A stretch of DNA of 64,000 bases, taken from NCBI RefSeq assembly GCF_007565055.1, contig NC_044549.1, forward strand, positions 70,584,882-70,648,881. The letters are read 5' to 3'. The notes beneath the pieces are model-generated. The model saw only the letters and a program-made list of their open reading frames with translations. It was not told the origin of the DNA and searched no databases. This stretch comes from Rhinopithecus roxellana (taxonomy: Eukaryota > Chordata > Mammalia > Primates > Cercopithecidae). Shown here piece after piece: positions 30,679 through 40,879 of the stretch (positions within the stretch are counted from its first letter, which is position 1; each line of letters opens with the position of its first letter). The position numbers and the translations under genes are program-made.

Positions 30679-33600
30679 GTAAGTTGGCACTCCTTGGCCC
30701 TTCAAGCCTCAACTCCAGCCCCATGTTATGCGCCACTCTCAACTTGGAGCAGCTCCGGGCGCACCGGGGGGGTTCTTGCCCGGCGGAACGCCTGCAGCCG
30801 TGCGCAAGCAGTCACGACCCTTCCTGGTCTCTCTTCCTGCAGGATGGATTTTGCCCACATGTACCAAGTGTACAAGTCAAGACGGGGAATAAAGCGGAGC
30901 GAGGACAGCAAGGTAAGCAAATGCACCCCTGGGGACCCTGCGCTCAGCCCCTCGCGCGCTCTGAGTTTCCAAGAAAAGTTTTCTCGCTTTGAGGTTGGTG
31001 AGGGGATGCAGGGTGTGGGCTCGGTGCCTATTCTGAGTGACTTGGAAAAGAAGGGGCAGATGCTGGTTCTGGGTGCTATTCTGCTCCTCTGCCGGACTCT
31101 TGCTGCGGGGCTGGGAGGATAGGCTTCTCATCTCCTTCCCCAATCGCCCACCGCCTCCCCGTGCGTCTTGCAGGAGACCTACAAATTGCCGCACCGGCTC
31201 ATCGAGAAAAAGAGACGTGACCGGATTAACGAGTGCATCGCCCAGCTGAAGGATCTCCTACCCGAACATCTCAAACTTACAGTAAGTGAGAAGCTGGCCC
31301 CTTTCCAACCCAGTCCTTGGCCCAGAGGGCGGGCGGGGGGTCACTCGCCGCCTGCAGGTTCCGCGGGGAACTGCAGACCAGACGGGCGGATCAGAGCTGG
31401 CGGGTGGCTCTGTGGTGGGGTCCTCCTCCACAGTCCTGGCGTTTTCTGGCTGACTCATGCAAATGAGGCGAGAACCGCTTGGACCTCTCCAAGTTGGCTC
31501 CAACACCAACTGGCCTTCCTTTTCAAGAGTTTAACTTCTGTTGATTTTCAGGATTCCCTAGTTTTTCTAACTTAAAGGAACACGCCAAGCAACACACACA
31601 TTTACCCCTTGCCCTCCACCACTCCCCCCACCTTTTTTGTTGTTGTTAAATAAGGGGACTTGCTTTGGTGTGTGATTTTTACGGCCTGTCTTTCTTGACA
31701 GTAGCCCTCAGCTACTTGGCAGCCTTTGGTTGGGGAAATGGAAAAAAAAAAAAAAAAGTATTTCGGGAGGAACAAAAAAGCCTGAATGAGCTGGAAGTTC
31801 TGAAAGAGTGTAAGGAAAGAAGTAGGGAAAGCCTATTGGCTGCCAGACATAATAGAGGCCCCTCTCTGAGTTGACACCCCTGCAGAAAAATGTTATCTCT
31901 GGATTCCCCTGAGTTAAGGTCAGCAGAGGCTGCTGGAGAAATTTATCTGTCAAAGCGTTTTCCTGAGGTAGTTGCAGCTTCCAAAATGCCTCCAAAGATA
32001 GATGGCACCCTTTTTAAAATTCTTTAATCATATATATTATATATATGTATGTGTGTATCTTTTTAAAAGCATGATCTACAGACTTAAAACAGCCAACCAG
32101 GAAAGACTATTCCACTTTTTTTTTTCTTTTAGAGACATTTCTCTTTGCTAATAAATGTCCCAAAGGTGGGACTTCTCTGACCTCACCGCTGACTAAGGCT
32201 CTTTTCCTTCTAGACTTTGGGTCACTTGGAAAAAGCAGTGGTTCTTGAACTTACCTTGAAGCATGTGAAAGCACTAACAAACCTAATTGATCAGCAGCAG
32301 CAGAAAATCATTGCCCTGCAGAGCGGTTTACAAGCTGGTGAGTGCTGATTCTGGCTATCCTCTCTTTAAGAGGTTGAGCACAAATAGAGAGCCTGTGGGC
32401 TCAACATCTGATGTAATAAACATTACTGCAACAAATTGCTTATGCACCTTCATTGGGGGAGATGCAGTTTTATCTTTCCTAAAAGGTCAGACTTTACATT
32501 TGAAATGCAATGTGCCACCTGGCATGAATACGTATTAGTGAAATGATAAGATATTCCTGTGGCATTTTAGCTTGAGAGTCTCTGGGTTCTGGGAGATTTC
32601 CCTACTCCCTTTTAAAATGCCAAGGCACCTATAATTTGCCTTGTGGGTGTTTTACAGTTGGTCTTCTTAGCCCTCTTTCATTGGAGAAGAAATTGTGGGT
32701 ATGCCCCAGTGTTTTCTTGTTTCTTTGCTTCCTTGTCACTTGGTGTGTGGTGTGATCCTGGCAGGATACAGCAGGAGTTTTTCCTGCATTTCATGTGGTT
32801 CCCTGAATAGCCACTAGGTATCTTGGTGAATTGCACAATCTAGAGAAACCACTGAAGTTTCATCATTCGTTTCTACAGACTTCCAGATAATCGGAGTCAC
32901 CTAACCTTCTAGTCTCACTTCTTCCAAATAATACTGTACTGACTGGGGAGAATTATTCTACCTACTCCCTCATTTCATTTTCTGCCTTCCTCTCCAAGGC
33001 TCGTATGATGAAAATTGCAAAAAGCCAGCAAATGCTTCTGCCAGTTTCCTCATTAAAAATAGGAAGATGGTCGTACCTAATGTCTTGAAGATCATGGATA
33101 GAATATGTGGAAAAGATATAGAAATAGAGAGCCTAATGAAAGGTCACAGCATGACTGCAACTTTTACAAGTCATTGAAAATAAGTTTACTTTAGGTGATT
33201 ATTGTTTCTTCATTCTTTTCCTCATTTTATAACTATCTGGCCTCTGCCCATTTTGCCACGGTGCAATGTTGAATGCATTGACTCAGGTTTATGAATACAT
33301 CAGAATGTTCTTTGCTGCTTCACTTACATGGAAAACTCACAAACCACCTATACATTCCAAAAGAGGGGAAACAGCTCATCTCTATTAATTATGGTCCATT
33401 TCCATGATAGGATATTATGCAAACATTAAAAATCGTATTTTATCTGAGTATTAGTTTATGGATTGTTTTAATTTAATTATTAATAATTTTCAGTGTAATT
33501 CTTCTCTGAGCATACTACTTTTGGAGTTAGGAACACAAGTCAGTAAATGCGATTTCTTTTTTTAACAAAAACGAAAGCACCTGGTTTTTTGGCGTCTAGG

Positions 33601-34516
33601 TATCCAGGTGCACCACAGGGTCTTCTGAAACATTTTCCTTTGGATTTTTGTTTCCCTAGGTGAGCTGTCAGGGAGAAATGTTGAAACAGGTCAAGAGATG
33701 TTCTGCTCAGGTTTCCAGACTTGTGCCCGGGAGGTGCTTCAGTACCTGGCCAAGCACGAGAACACTCGGGACCTGAAGTCTTCGCAGCTTGTCACCCACC
33801 TCCACCGGGTGGTCTCAGAGCTGCTGCAGGGTGGTACCTCCAGGAAGCCATCAGACCCAGCTCCCAAAGTGATGGACTTCAAGGAAAAACCCAGCTCTCC
33901 GGCCAAAGGCTCGGAAGGTCCTGGGAAAAACTGCGTGCCAGTCATCCAGCGGACTTTCGCTCACTCGAGTGGGGAGCAGAGTGGCAGCGACACGGACACA
34001 GACAGTGGCTACGGAGGAGAATCGGAGAAGGGCGACTTGCGCAGTGAGCAGCCGTGCTTCAAAAGCGACCACGGACGCAGGTTCACCATGGGAGAAAGGA
34101 TCGGCGCAATTAAGCAGGAATCCGAAGAACCCCCCACAAAAAAGAACCGGATTCAGCTTTCGGATGATGAAGGCCATTTCACTAGCAGTGACCTGATCAG
34201 CTCCCCGTTCCTGGGCCCACACCCACACCAGCCTCCTTTCTGCCTGCCCTTCTACCTGATCCCACCTTCAGCGACTGCCTACCTGCCCATGCTGGAGAAG
34301 TGCTGGTATCCCACCTCGGTGCCAGTGCTATACCCAGGCCTCAACGCCTCTGCTGCAGCCCTCTCTAGCTTCATGAACCCAGACAAGATCTCGGCTCCCT
34401 TGCTCATGCCCCAGAGACTCCCTTCTCCCTTGCCAGCTCATCCGTCCGTTGACTCTTCTGTCTTGCTCCAAGCTCTGAAGCCGATCCCCCCTTTAAACTT
34501 AGAAACCAAAGACTAA
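30599..34516 (+). CDS. BHLHE40: BHLHE40 (DEC1) bHLH-Orange transcriptional repressor, five coding exons
   Basis: The CDS joins 30599-30678, 30843-30912, 31174-31281, 32214-32337 and 33660-34516: 1239 nt, 412 codons plus TAA. All four introns are GT-AG (164, 261, 932 and 1322 bp; phases 2, 0, 0, 1). The protein has a bHLH at about residues 51-107, with Pro56 in the basic region, Glu61 and Arg65 for E-box contact and an LKDLL motif at 75-79. An Orange domain follows at about 142-175. The C-terminal half is rich in Pro and Ser and has no WRPW tail, which separates it from HES proteins. Lys159 (AKHE) and Lys279 (IKQE) sit where DEC1 SUMO acceptors are reported. Known family role: a nuclear repressor binding CACGTG, antagonising CLOCK:BMAL1, and acting in hypoxia and immune responses. 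The start was chosen for its Kozak context (G at -3 and +4) and the family N-terminus MERIPSAQ. BHLHE41 is excluded because it has an Ala/Gly-rich C-terminus. I see no lesion. Confidence 0.98.
30843..30912 (+). CDS. BHLHE40: BHLHE40 coding exon 2
   Basis: Completes Gly27 and encodes residues 28-50 (MDFAHMYQVYKS...SEDSK). The acceptor is cctgcag|G and the donor is AAG|gtaagc. This basic, Tyr-containing segment lies just before the DNA-binding region. Confidence 0.97.
31174..31281 (+). CDS. BHLHE40: BHLHE40 coding exon 3 (basic region, helix 1, loop start)
   Basis: Encodes residues 51-86 exactly (36 codons, phase 0 at both ends). It carries LPHRLIEKKRRDRIN, the E-box-binding basic region with its Pro at 56, then helix 1 including LKDLL. 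The donor is ACA|gtaagt. Confidence 0.97.
31282..32213 (+). other. BHLHE40 intron 3
   Basis: 932 bp, phase 0. It holds a poly(A) run at 31741-31757 and a short AT/TG stretch near 32030-32055. No mobile element or further exon is recognised. Confidence 0.85.
32214..32337 (+). CDS. BHLHE40: BHLHE40 coding exon 4 (helix 2)
   Basis: Encodes residues 87-127 and one base of Gly128. It holds the end of the loop and helix 2 (TLGHLEKAVVLELTLKHV), followed by a Q-rich stretch (DQQQQK). The acceptor is cttctag|A and the donor is CTG|gtgagt. Confidence 0.97.
32338..33659 (+). other. BHLHE40 intron 4
   Basis: 1322 bp, phase 1, AT-rich relative to the exons. I see no repeat family, hidden exon or clear element in it. 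Confidence 0.85.
33660..34516 (+). CDS. BHLHE40: BHLHE40 coding exon 5 (Orange domain and C-terminal repression region)
   Basis: Encodes residues 128-412 and the TAA at 34514-34516. The Orange domain starts about FCSGFQTCAREV and runs to about residue 175. An acidic-Ser stretch with the pattern SGSDTDTDSGYGGESE follows, then the IKQE SUMO consensus, a KKNR basic patch and a hydrophobic, Pro-rich tail ending LNLETKD. From memory, human has Met rather than Ile at residue 292; I cannot verify this. Confidence 0.97.
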
Positions 34517-34656
34517 ACTGTCTAGGGGATCCTGCTGCTTTGCTTTCCTTCCTCGCTACTTCCTAAAAAACGACAAAAAAGTTTTTGTGAATGCTGCAAG
34601 ATTGTTGCATTGTGTATACTGAGATAATCTGAGGCATGGAGAGAAGATTCAGGGTG

Positions 34657-34717
34657 TGCGTGTGTGTGTGTGTGTATGTATGTGCGTGTGCGTGTGCGTG
34701 TGCGTGCACACGTGTGC
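34657..34717. repeat. (TG)n/(TGTGCG)n microsatellite in 3' UTR
   Basis: Alternating TG, TATG and TGTGCG units end in the 12-bp palindrome GCACACGTGTGC (34706-34717), whose centre is CACGTG. Confidence 0.85.
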
Positions 34718-35157
34718 CTGCCTGTTGGTCTAGGACTTTAAAGCTCCTTTTGGCATAGGGAAGTCACGAAGGATTGCTTGACATCAGGAGACTTGAGGGG
34801 AGTGTAGCAGACTTCTGGGCTTTTCCCCACCCAGAGAATAGCCCCCTTTGATACACATCAGCTGGATTTTCAAAAGCTTCAAAGTCTTGGTCTGTGAGTC
34901 ACTCTTCAGTTTAGGAGCTGGGTCTGTGGCTTTGAGCAGAAGGTACTTTCAAAAGAGGGCTTTCCAGGGCTCAGCTCCCAACCAGCTGTTAGGACCCCAC
35001 CCTTTTCCCTTTATTGTCGACGTGACTCACCAGACGACGGGGAGAGAGCAGTCAGACCGAGCTTTCTGCTAACATGGTGAGGTAGCAGGCACTGGCATAG
35101 CAGGGTAGTGGTTTGGGGAGGTTGCTGCAGGTCTGCTCCCCAACCCTGCCTCGGAGG

Positions 35158-35163
35158 AATAAA
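35158..35163 (+). terminator. Possible proximal polyadenylation signal AATAAA
   Basis: A canonical hexamer 640 nt into the 3' UTR. Its use would remove the distal AT-rich and Pumilio-type sequences. Downstream sequence is only moderately T-rich, so use is uncertain. Confidence 0.3.
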
Positions 35164-35932
35164 GAGAATGTAGTTCCCTACTCAGGCTTTCGTAGTGATT
35201 AGCTTACTAAGGAACTGAAAGTGGCCCCCTTGTACAAGCTGAGCTGCCCCGGAGGGAGGGAGGAGTTCCCTGGGCTTCTGGTACCTGTTTCTAGGTCTAA
35301 CCATTAGTACTTAACTGTTCAGGGATCCAAACTAAGGTCTGAGAGACACAGACACCCCGAGCGAGCACCCCAAAGTGCACGAAGCTGAGTAACAAACTGC
35401 TGCCTTCAAACAGAACTAGACTCAGTTTTCAATTCCATCCTAAAACTCCTTTTAACCAAGCTTAGCTTCTCAAAGGCCTAACCAAGCCTTGGCACCGCCA
35501 GATCCTTTCTGTAGGCTAATTCCTCTTGCCCAATGGCATATGGAGTGTCCTTATTGCTAAAAAGGATTCTGTCTCCTTCAAAGAAGTTTTATTTTTGGTC
35601 CAGAGTACTTGTTTTCCCGATGTGTCCAGCTAGCCCCGCAGCAGCTTTTCAAAATGCACTATGCCTGATTGCTGATCGTGTTTTAACTTTTTCTTTTCCT
35701 GTTTTTATTTCGGTATTAAGTCGTTGCCTTTATTTGTAAAGCTGTTATAAATATATATTATATAAATATATTAAAAAAGGAAAATGTTTCAGATGTTTAT
35801 TTGTATAATTACTTGATTCACACAGTGAGAAAAAATGAATGTATTCCTGTTTTTGAAGAGAAGAATAATTTTTTTTTTCTCTAGGGAGAGGTACAGTGTT
35901 TATATTTTGGAGCCTTCCTGAAGGTGTAAAAT

Positions 35933-35940
35933 TGTAAATA
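35933..35940 (+). promoter_or_regulatory. Pumilio response element TGTAAATA
   Basis: An exact match to the UGUAHAUA consensus, 45 nt before the polyadenylation signal, in a favourable AU-rich context. Binding is inference. Confidence 0.4.
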
Positions 35941-35984
35941 TTTTTATCTATGAGTAAATGTTAAGTAGTTGTTTTAAAATACTT

Positions 35985-35990
35985 AATAAA
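35985..35990 (+). terminator. Main BHLHE40 polyadenylation signal AATAAA
   Basis: AATAAA is followed by a T-rich region at 36025-36042, as expected downstream of cleavage. The resulting transcript span (about 5.7 kb genomic) agrees with the known compact gene. Confidence 0.8.
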
Positions 35991-36016
35991 ATAATTCTTT
36001 TCCTGTGGAAGAGAAA

Positions 36017-37559
36017 GATGGTCTCCTGAATTTTTTTTAAATAACTCAATTGGTGTGATATGGCTGACTCCCATGTCCTTCCTTCTTGGCTTAAGCAAAC
36101 CAGTTAATCTCAGTGTAATTTCATTAATTTCATTCAGCTTTTCATGTGCTTTGTATTCAATCAGAATAAGCTTAGTCAACTTGGCAGGTAAATATTGGTT
36201 TAATTTTTTTTTAACCCTTGCCAGGGGTTCACGATCATCCTCTACCTCTCCAGAGTTAAGTAAAAAGCATATTTCCCCCCGCCTGCTTTCATCGTGGTCC
36301 TTGGAACTTGACAGAAAACCAAGGTATGATACCGTGGGCTGCAGTGTCTGGGGAGCCTGCGGGAGGGAGAGGCACATTGAGAAAAGATTTACTGGATTAT
36401 TATGCAATACTAATTGATGCTGGGATAGCACCTCTTTGCCAAAGCAGTCTAGCTTTTTCAAATCTATCAAGGTCTAATGGATTTGCCATATCCTGTCTTA
36501 TTCCTGCTGGAGGCAACATTCCATAATTATTTTCTACATCCTTCCTGGACTTCCTCTCCGGTGTGCTTGTGCGTGAATGAATATTGGGTGTTCCTTAGAC
36601 AAGTGCTCTTATTGAAAAGAAAAAAAAAATTCCATGGGAAAGGTGGGAAATGACCCATTCGTGTATTTTTGCCTCTCTCCTTTGCCTTGATTTGCAACAT
36701 TCCTGTGGGATACTCCCTCTCAGAGGTGTCGTGATGTTTCCTGATGGCCAGCGCCTGACTCAACAGGCTCCAGATCCCAAAGCATCCCAATCTGCCAGAA
36801 CCCCCTGGTTGTCTGGAGCACAGCAGGGAAGCTGCCCCTAGGGATTTCTCAGGCAGAGGCTCCAGCTGACCATGAAGACTGCTTCACATGTCACCTTCCC
36901 TGTCTCCTGATGAGCCAGCAGCTGAAAGTGAGCATTTTCTGCTTGTGCTAGATGCATACGGAATGCACATAACTGTCCCCAGGCCACACAGGCTGTTGTG
37001 TAAGGAGCCGGGACCAGGAGTTGGAAACCTGGCATCGATAGCTGGTGGTCTATCACCTCCCTCTCCACGCCTGCTTTTGACTAGATAAAATAAGAATTCC
37101 GAGCCCTTCTCACAAGTCCTGTAGCAGGCGGATGGCAAATTCTGTGTGCCACTCTTTCTCCCAGCTCAGCGCCTGGGCTTCCAGGTCTCAGGCCTGTGAA
37201 ACACCTCAATTGCTCCATGAGTTGCCAGACCTCTCTAGCTAGACTTTTTTGGAAAAAGCCCAACAAATCAAACTTATCCTGGTGATACAGCCGGGGGTTG
37301 AAATCAAGACCAAACTCTTTTTGCATGACCCTCTCTTTTTCCTAGGCCACTGCACGAGGAGTAGCTACGGGGAAAGGAGGAAGTGGTTGGAGCAACCTGA
37401 ACTAAAAAAAAAATTTGAGGGTTCCACACAGTCAACCCAGAATCCCCCTGTGGGAACCTGCTCCTGTCAAATAGCCCCTAAAGTTGCAGCTGTCCCTCCA
37501 CTTCATTTTCTGCTTCCAGTTCGCCCTTAACCTTTCTTCTAGCCCAGTTTTAGCGGCAT
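36017..37559. other. Immediate 3' flank, no recognised feature
   Basis: 1.5 kb free of recognised repeats. The 169-residue minus frame (35961-36470) lies partly in the 3' UTR and has no recognisable domain. Confidence 0.5.
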
Positions 37560-38050
37560 CCAAGTGCGCTCAGAGGGAGGTGCAGGGGAGGGGCGTGCAC
37601 CCCAGCCTAATGCCCACTGCGGACAAAGAGGACTTCTGTTTAAAAAGCGGGGTGTGTGAGTTTCAGGGGGCGAAGCGTTGGCTCCGGGGCCAAGAAGAGG
37701 TGGCAGGAGGCAGGGGAGCGGAGGCTGGGGATCTGGCCGCCTTCAGACAGGGCGTGATCCGCCGGGCCTGCCGGGATGGTCTCACCCAGCGCTGACCTGC
37801 CTCGCCTGTTGACACAACGTCACGTTTCCGACTGCAGCCCTTTCATGTGCGGCCCGCGGCTAAAAGCGGCTGCCGGTTCCTGGAAGCAGACGTGCCTGGC
37901 ACCGCGTCAGCAGAAACCTGATCCCCGGGGAAGCTTGGCAAGGCCTCGGGATCGCTCGGCCCCCAGAAATAGGGCCTGGCAGCGGGCGCAGGACGCCCCC
38001 CCCGCCTCGCGCCCAGCAGGAGGGAATTCGAGCGCTCCCCGTCAGGGGTG
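37560..38050. promoter_or_regulatory. Second CpG island, 1.6 kb downstream of BHLHE40, no gene
   Basis: By eye I count about 39 CpGs in 480 bp against roughly one per 100 bp in the flanks, with GC content clearly above 60 percent. It contains a CRE half-site overlapping an E'-box (ACGTCACGTT, 37817-37826) and a HIF core in CAGACGTGCCTGG (37887-37899). No spliced or long conserved ORF is recognisable. It could be an enhancer, an alternative or lncRNA promoter, or a lineage-specific island. Confidence 0.65.
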
Positions 38051-38169
38051 GGAGGGAGGGTTGGGTGGGGTAGGGAGCCGGATTTAGGCAGAGCACGGGG
38101 ACCAGGGCTTAATTAACTAGAAGCTAGAAACTCCCACGGGTCATCGCTCACTAATGCACGTCAAACAAC

Positions 38170-38290
38170 CTAGAAGTATCATTATGGGTACTATTACAAT
38201 TAACATTTTGTAGATAAATAAAAGCAGGCTCAGAGAGGAGAAGTAACTAGCCCAAGGTCACACAGCTTCTGAGGGGGCTAAACGTTTTGT
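38170..38290 (-). mobile_element. MIR
   Basis: 'gctcagagaggagaagtaac' and 'ccaaggtcacacagcttctg'. Confidence 0.75.
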
Positions 38291-38419
38291 AGGATGGCGG
38301 ATCTGTTGGTCTGTAGATCTCCCAATTGGATCCAAGGAGAAGGCTTTCACAGAGTCGAGTTGTTAATGACTATAATAATACAAATATGGATATTTATTAC
38401 TAATAATAATTACAGCAAA

Positions 38420-38658
38420 TGTGTTTGTGGCATTTACTATTTGCTAGGCACTCTGCAAAGTGCTCTACATACAATAACTTAATTATCACAGCAAGTCCAT
38501 GAAATAGGTAAATTACTATACAGTTAATGAACTGTAGGCACAGAGAGGTTAAGTAATTTGCTTAAAGTGACACAGCTCCAGTGATGAATTGTATTTTAAA
38601 CCTAGGAAATTTGGCCGCAAAGTTTATGTGCTTAACTATAAAACCACACTGCCCTTCT
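38420..38658 (-). mobile_element. MIR, near full length
   Basis: 'ttgctaggcactctgcaaag', 'agagaggttaagtaatttgc' and a tail reading 'gtgcttaactataaaacc'. Confidence 0.8.
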
Positions 38659-38699
38659 AATTAAGTTAATAGTAGTAAAAGTAGTAATAATTACAATTA

Positions 38700-38940
38700 T
38701 TACTATCCTGTTTTGAGTACTTTCTTTGTGCCAGGTATTAACCACTTCATGTGAATCGCCTCTACTTACAGCAACTGTGAAGGGTAGATATTAATATGCC
38801 CCTTTTTTTAAGTAAAAAATTTTTAAACATGCTCATTTTACAGATGAGAAAACTGGAGTTCAAAGAGGGGAAATGCCTTATCTGAAGTGACACAACATGT
38901 AAGGGACAAAGCCATCCCATTTTCTGGTATGGAACTGCTT
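38700..38940 (-). mobile_element. MIR
   Basis: 'tttgtgccaggtattaacc', then 'cattttacagatgagaaaac'. It contains a short A/T insertion near 38803. Confidence 0.75.
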
Positions 38941-38964
38941 CTACATGGAGCTCCTGTGATGTTG

Positions 38965-39085
38965 GGCTTTGATACACATTATCTCATTTAATCCACCGAA
39001 TAGCCCTGTGGAATCGGTACTGAGCATCATGCTCAGCCTGTGGATGAGATAACCAACCTCATAATAAAGTTATTTGCCCAAGTCT
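38965..39085 (-). mobile_element. MIR fragment
   Basis: 'cacattatctcatttaatcc' and 'gtggatgagataacc'. Confidence 0.6.
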
Positions 39086-39269
39086 TTATTTGTTCCTTAC
39101 CAATGTCCCTACACACCATCCCACAGCGAAGAATGGGCCCATCCTCTGGTTAGAGAAACTAACCCAGCATGACTATCATGGAATATGGGGGGGCAGGGGA
39201 GGCACCCCATAGGTTGACTGTGCTAAGAACCAGAATCTGGGCTTGAAGAAACTATATCAAAGTATTGTG

Positions 39270-39567
39270 GGCCAGGCACGGTGGCTCATGCCTGTAATCT
39301 CAGCACTTTGGGAGGCCCAGGTGGGAGGATCACTTGAGACTGGGAGTTTGAGACCGGCCCGAGCAACATGGCAAAATCCCATCTCTACAAAAAATACAAA
39401 AATTAGCCAGGTGTGGTGGTGCATGCCTGTAGTCCCAGCTACTTGGGAGGTTAAGGTGGAAGGATCACTTGAGCCCAGGAGGCAGAGTTGCAGTGAGCAT
39501 GTTTGTGTCACTGCACTCTAGCCAGGGTGACAGAGATATCCTGTCTCAAAAAAAAAAAAAAAAAAAA
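39270..39567 (+). mobile_element. AluS/J-like
   Basis: Full dimer. It is the first Alu after the gap that begins at 26641. Confidence 0.93.
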
Positions 39568-40879
39568 GGATTCTGTGGGGAAGGGGAGAGATTCCTTTTC
39601 TCATGTCTCTCCTAAGGTTAGGAAAGGTATAAGCCTAGGGGACCAGCAAGGTATGAACCACCTGGGGCAGGGTAGTTCTGCTGGAGGGAGGGAGAGAAGG
39701 AGGAAGGCAGAGACCGAGTTCCAAGCTCTGTCTCTGGAAGGGAGCCTCTGCAGGATTAGAGACCAGGCCACCACAGCTCCCGTCCCTCTCAGATTTCTTT
39801 GGCCCACCCACACCCTGGCCTGTCTCTCCCCTTTGGCCACCATCCCAGTACTTGGCTGGTGAGGGGTATACAAGAGACTGCCTCGCTTTGTGGAACGGGG
39901 CCAAGATCTCAGGTTAGAGAGGAGACAGCATGTGTTGAGTTCCCACATGGTTTCATATGAAGACTGTGTGTTAACGGGATCGGCGTGTTCTCCTGAGACG
40001 CAGCATTCCCTGAGGTATCTGCCACATGGCGTGCAGGGAGGGAAGGCTCCAGGTTTCTCACCCGTCATCAGCAGGAACAGCTTCCTTTTTCTGTCTTACT
40101 ACTGTAATAGTTTGTTTGAACAAGAGTTTTATTGCTGAAAAGACATCACAAACAAGTTTTGAAGGCCACAGATAACAGCCCCTTCCTCAGGCACCGCCTT
40201 CACCTCACTCGCCTCTTTCCCTAGGATCCAGAGGGAGGCTGAGGCCATTCAAAGCCACCCCAACACACACCCCACCCAGCACCACCCCCTGTTTATCCCC
40301 AGCCATCTGTTTGGCCCGACAACCACAGCAGAACATGAGCCGGGTGAAGCCTCTCCCATTGGCCATGGAAGCCACTGACATGCTCGTCTCGCGGCTGGGC
40401 CATCCAGTCTTGTGATGTGGCTGGATTTGGGCCCAGAAGGTTTCTTCCACTATAGATGGGGCCCTCCCTTCCCTGGGGATTCTCAGCAAAACTGTGGAGG
40501 TGGGACATGAGGGTGTCACAAGGCTGCTGGGTAGGGGGGCCAGCCTCAGGCTAGGACCAAAGGAAGTAGAGCGGGCAGCCAGCCTCTGCTCACCCTAAGT
40601 CCCGGCCCTGTTCTCCCACGCCTGCACCCACCTTTGAGGAGGCAAAAGGGAAGAAACTTGTGCTTATTTGTTTGAAGAGCAAATATATTTTTTTGAAACT
40701 GAATTACGGATGGGGATGCGGGGGTGGGAATGATGCAAGGGTCTCAGGGGAATTCAAGCGGGGAGGGGGGAAGGAGGGAAAAACCACTCTTTTCTCAGAT
40801 GGAAAAAAAAACCTGTTTCTTAAAGTTTTAAATAAAATATCTAATATTTTGTATCTCTTTTACCGTGGAGAATTTAAAA
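39568..40879. other. No recognisable feature
   Basis: GC-moderate sequence with several open frames of 82-155 residues, none with a recognisable domain or splice context. Confidence 0.5.

Larger units (their letters stand above)
29050..31450. promoter_or_regulatory. BHLHE40: CpG island over BHLHE40 promoter, exons 1-3
   Basis: CpG dinucleotides and GC content rise sharply from about 29050 and fall back in intron 3. The island has many GC boxes (for example 29584-29595 and 30294-30313), no clear TATA box and no Alu or L1 insertion. Several long open frames on both strands inside it reflect lack of AT-rich stop codons, not genes. Human BHLHE40 has a divergent antisense lncRNA, so divergent transcription from this island is plausible, but no exon of it can be called here. 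Confidence 0.85.
34517..36010 (+). other. BHLHE40: BHLHE40 3' UTR
   Basis: About 1.49 kb from the stop to the likely cleavage site. It includes a TGTGCG-type microsatellite (34657-34717), an internal AATAAA (35158), AT-rich stretches at 35747-35772 and a Pumilio-type TGTAAATA (35933). It is free of Alu and L1. Confidence 0.85.

Noticed and set aside
31168..31575. 135-residue frame containing the bHLH basic region
   Set aside because: It is exon 3 read through its donor site into intron 3. A strong GTAAGT and the exon 4 acceptor support normal splicing.
35961..36470. 169-residue minus-strand frame overlapping the BHLHE40 3' end
   Set aside because: No domain, no start context and no splice partners are recognisable; part of it is the antisense of the polyadenylation region.
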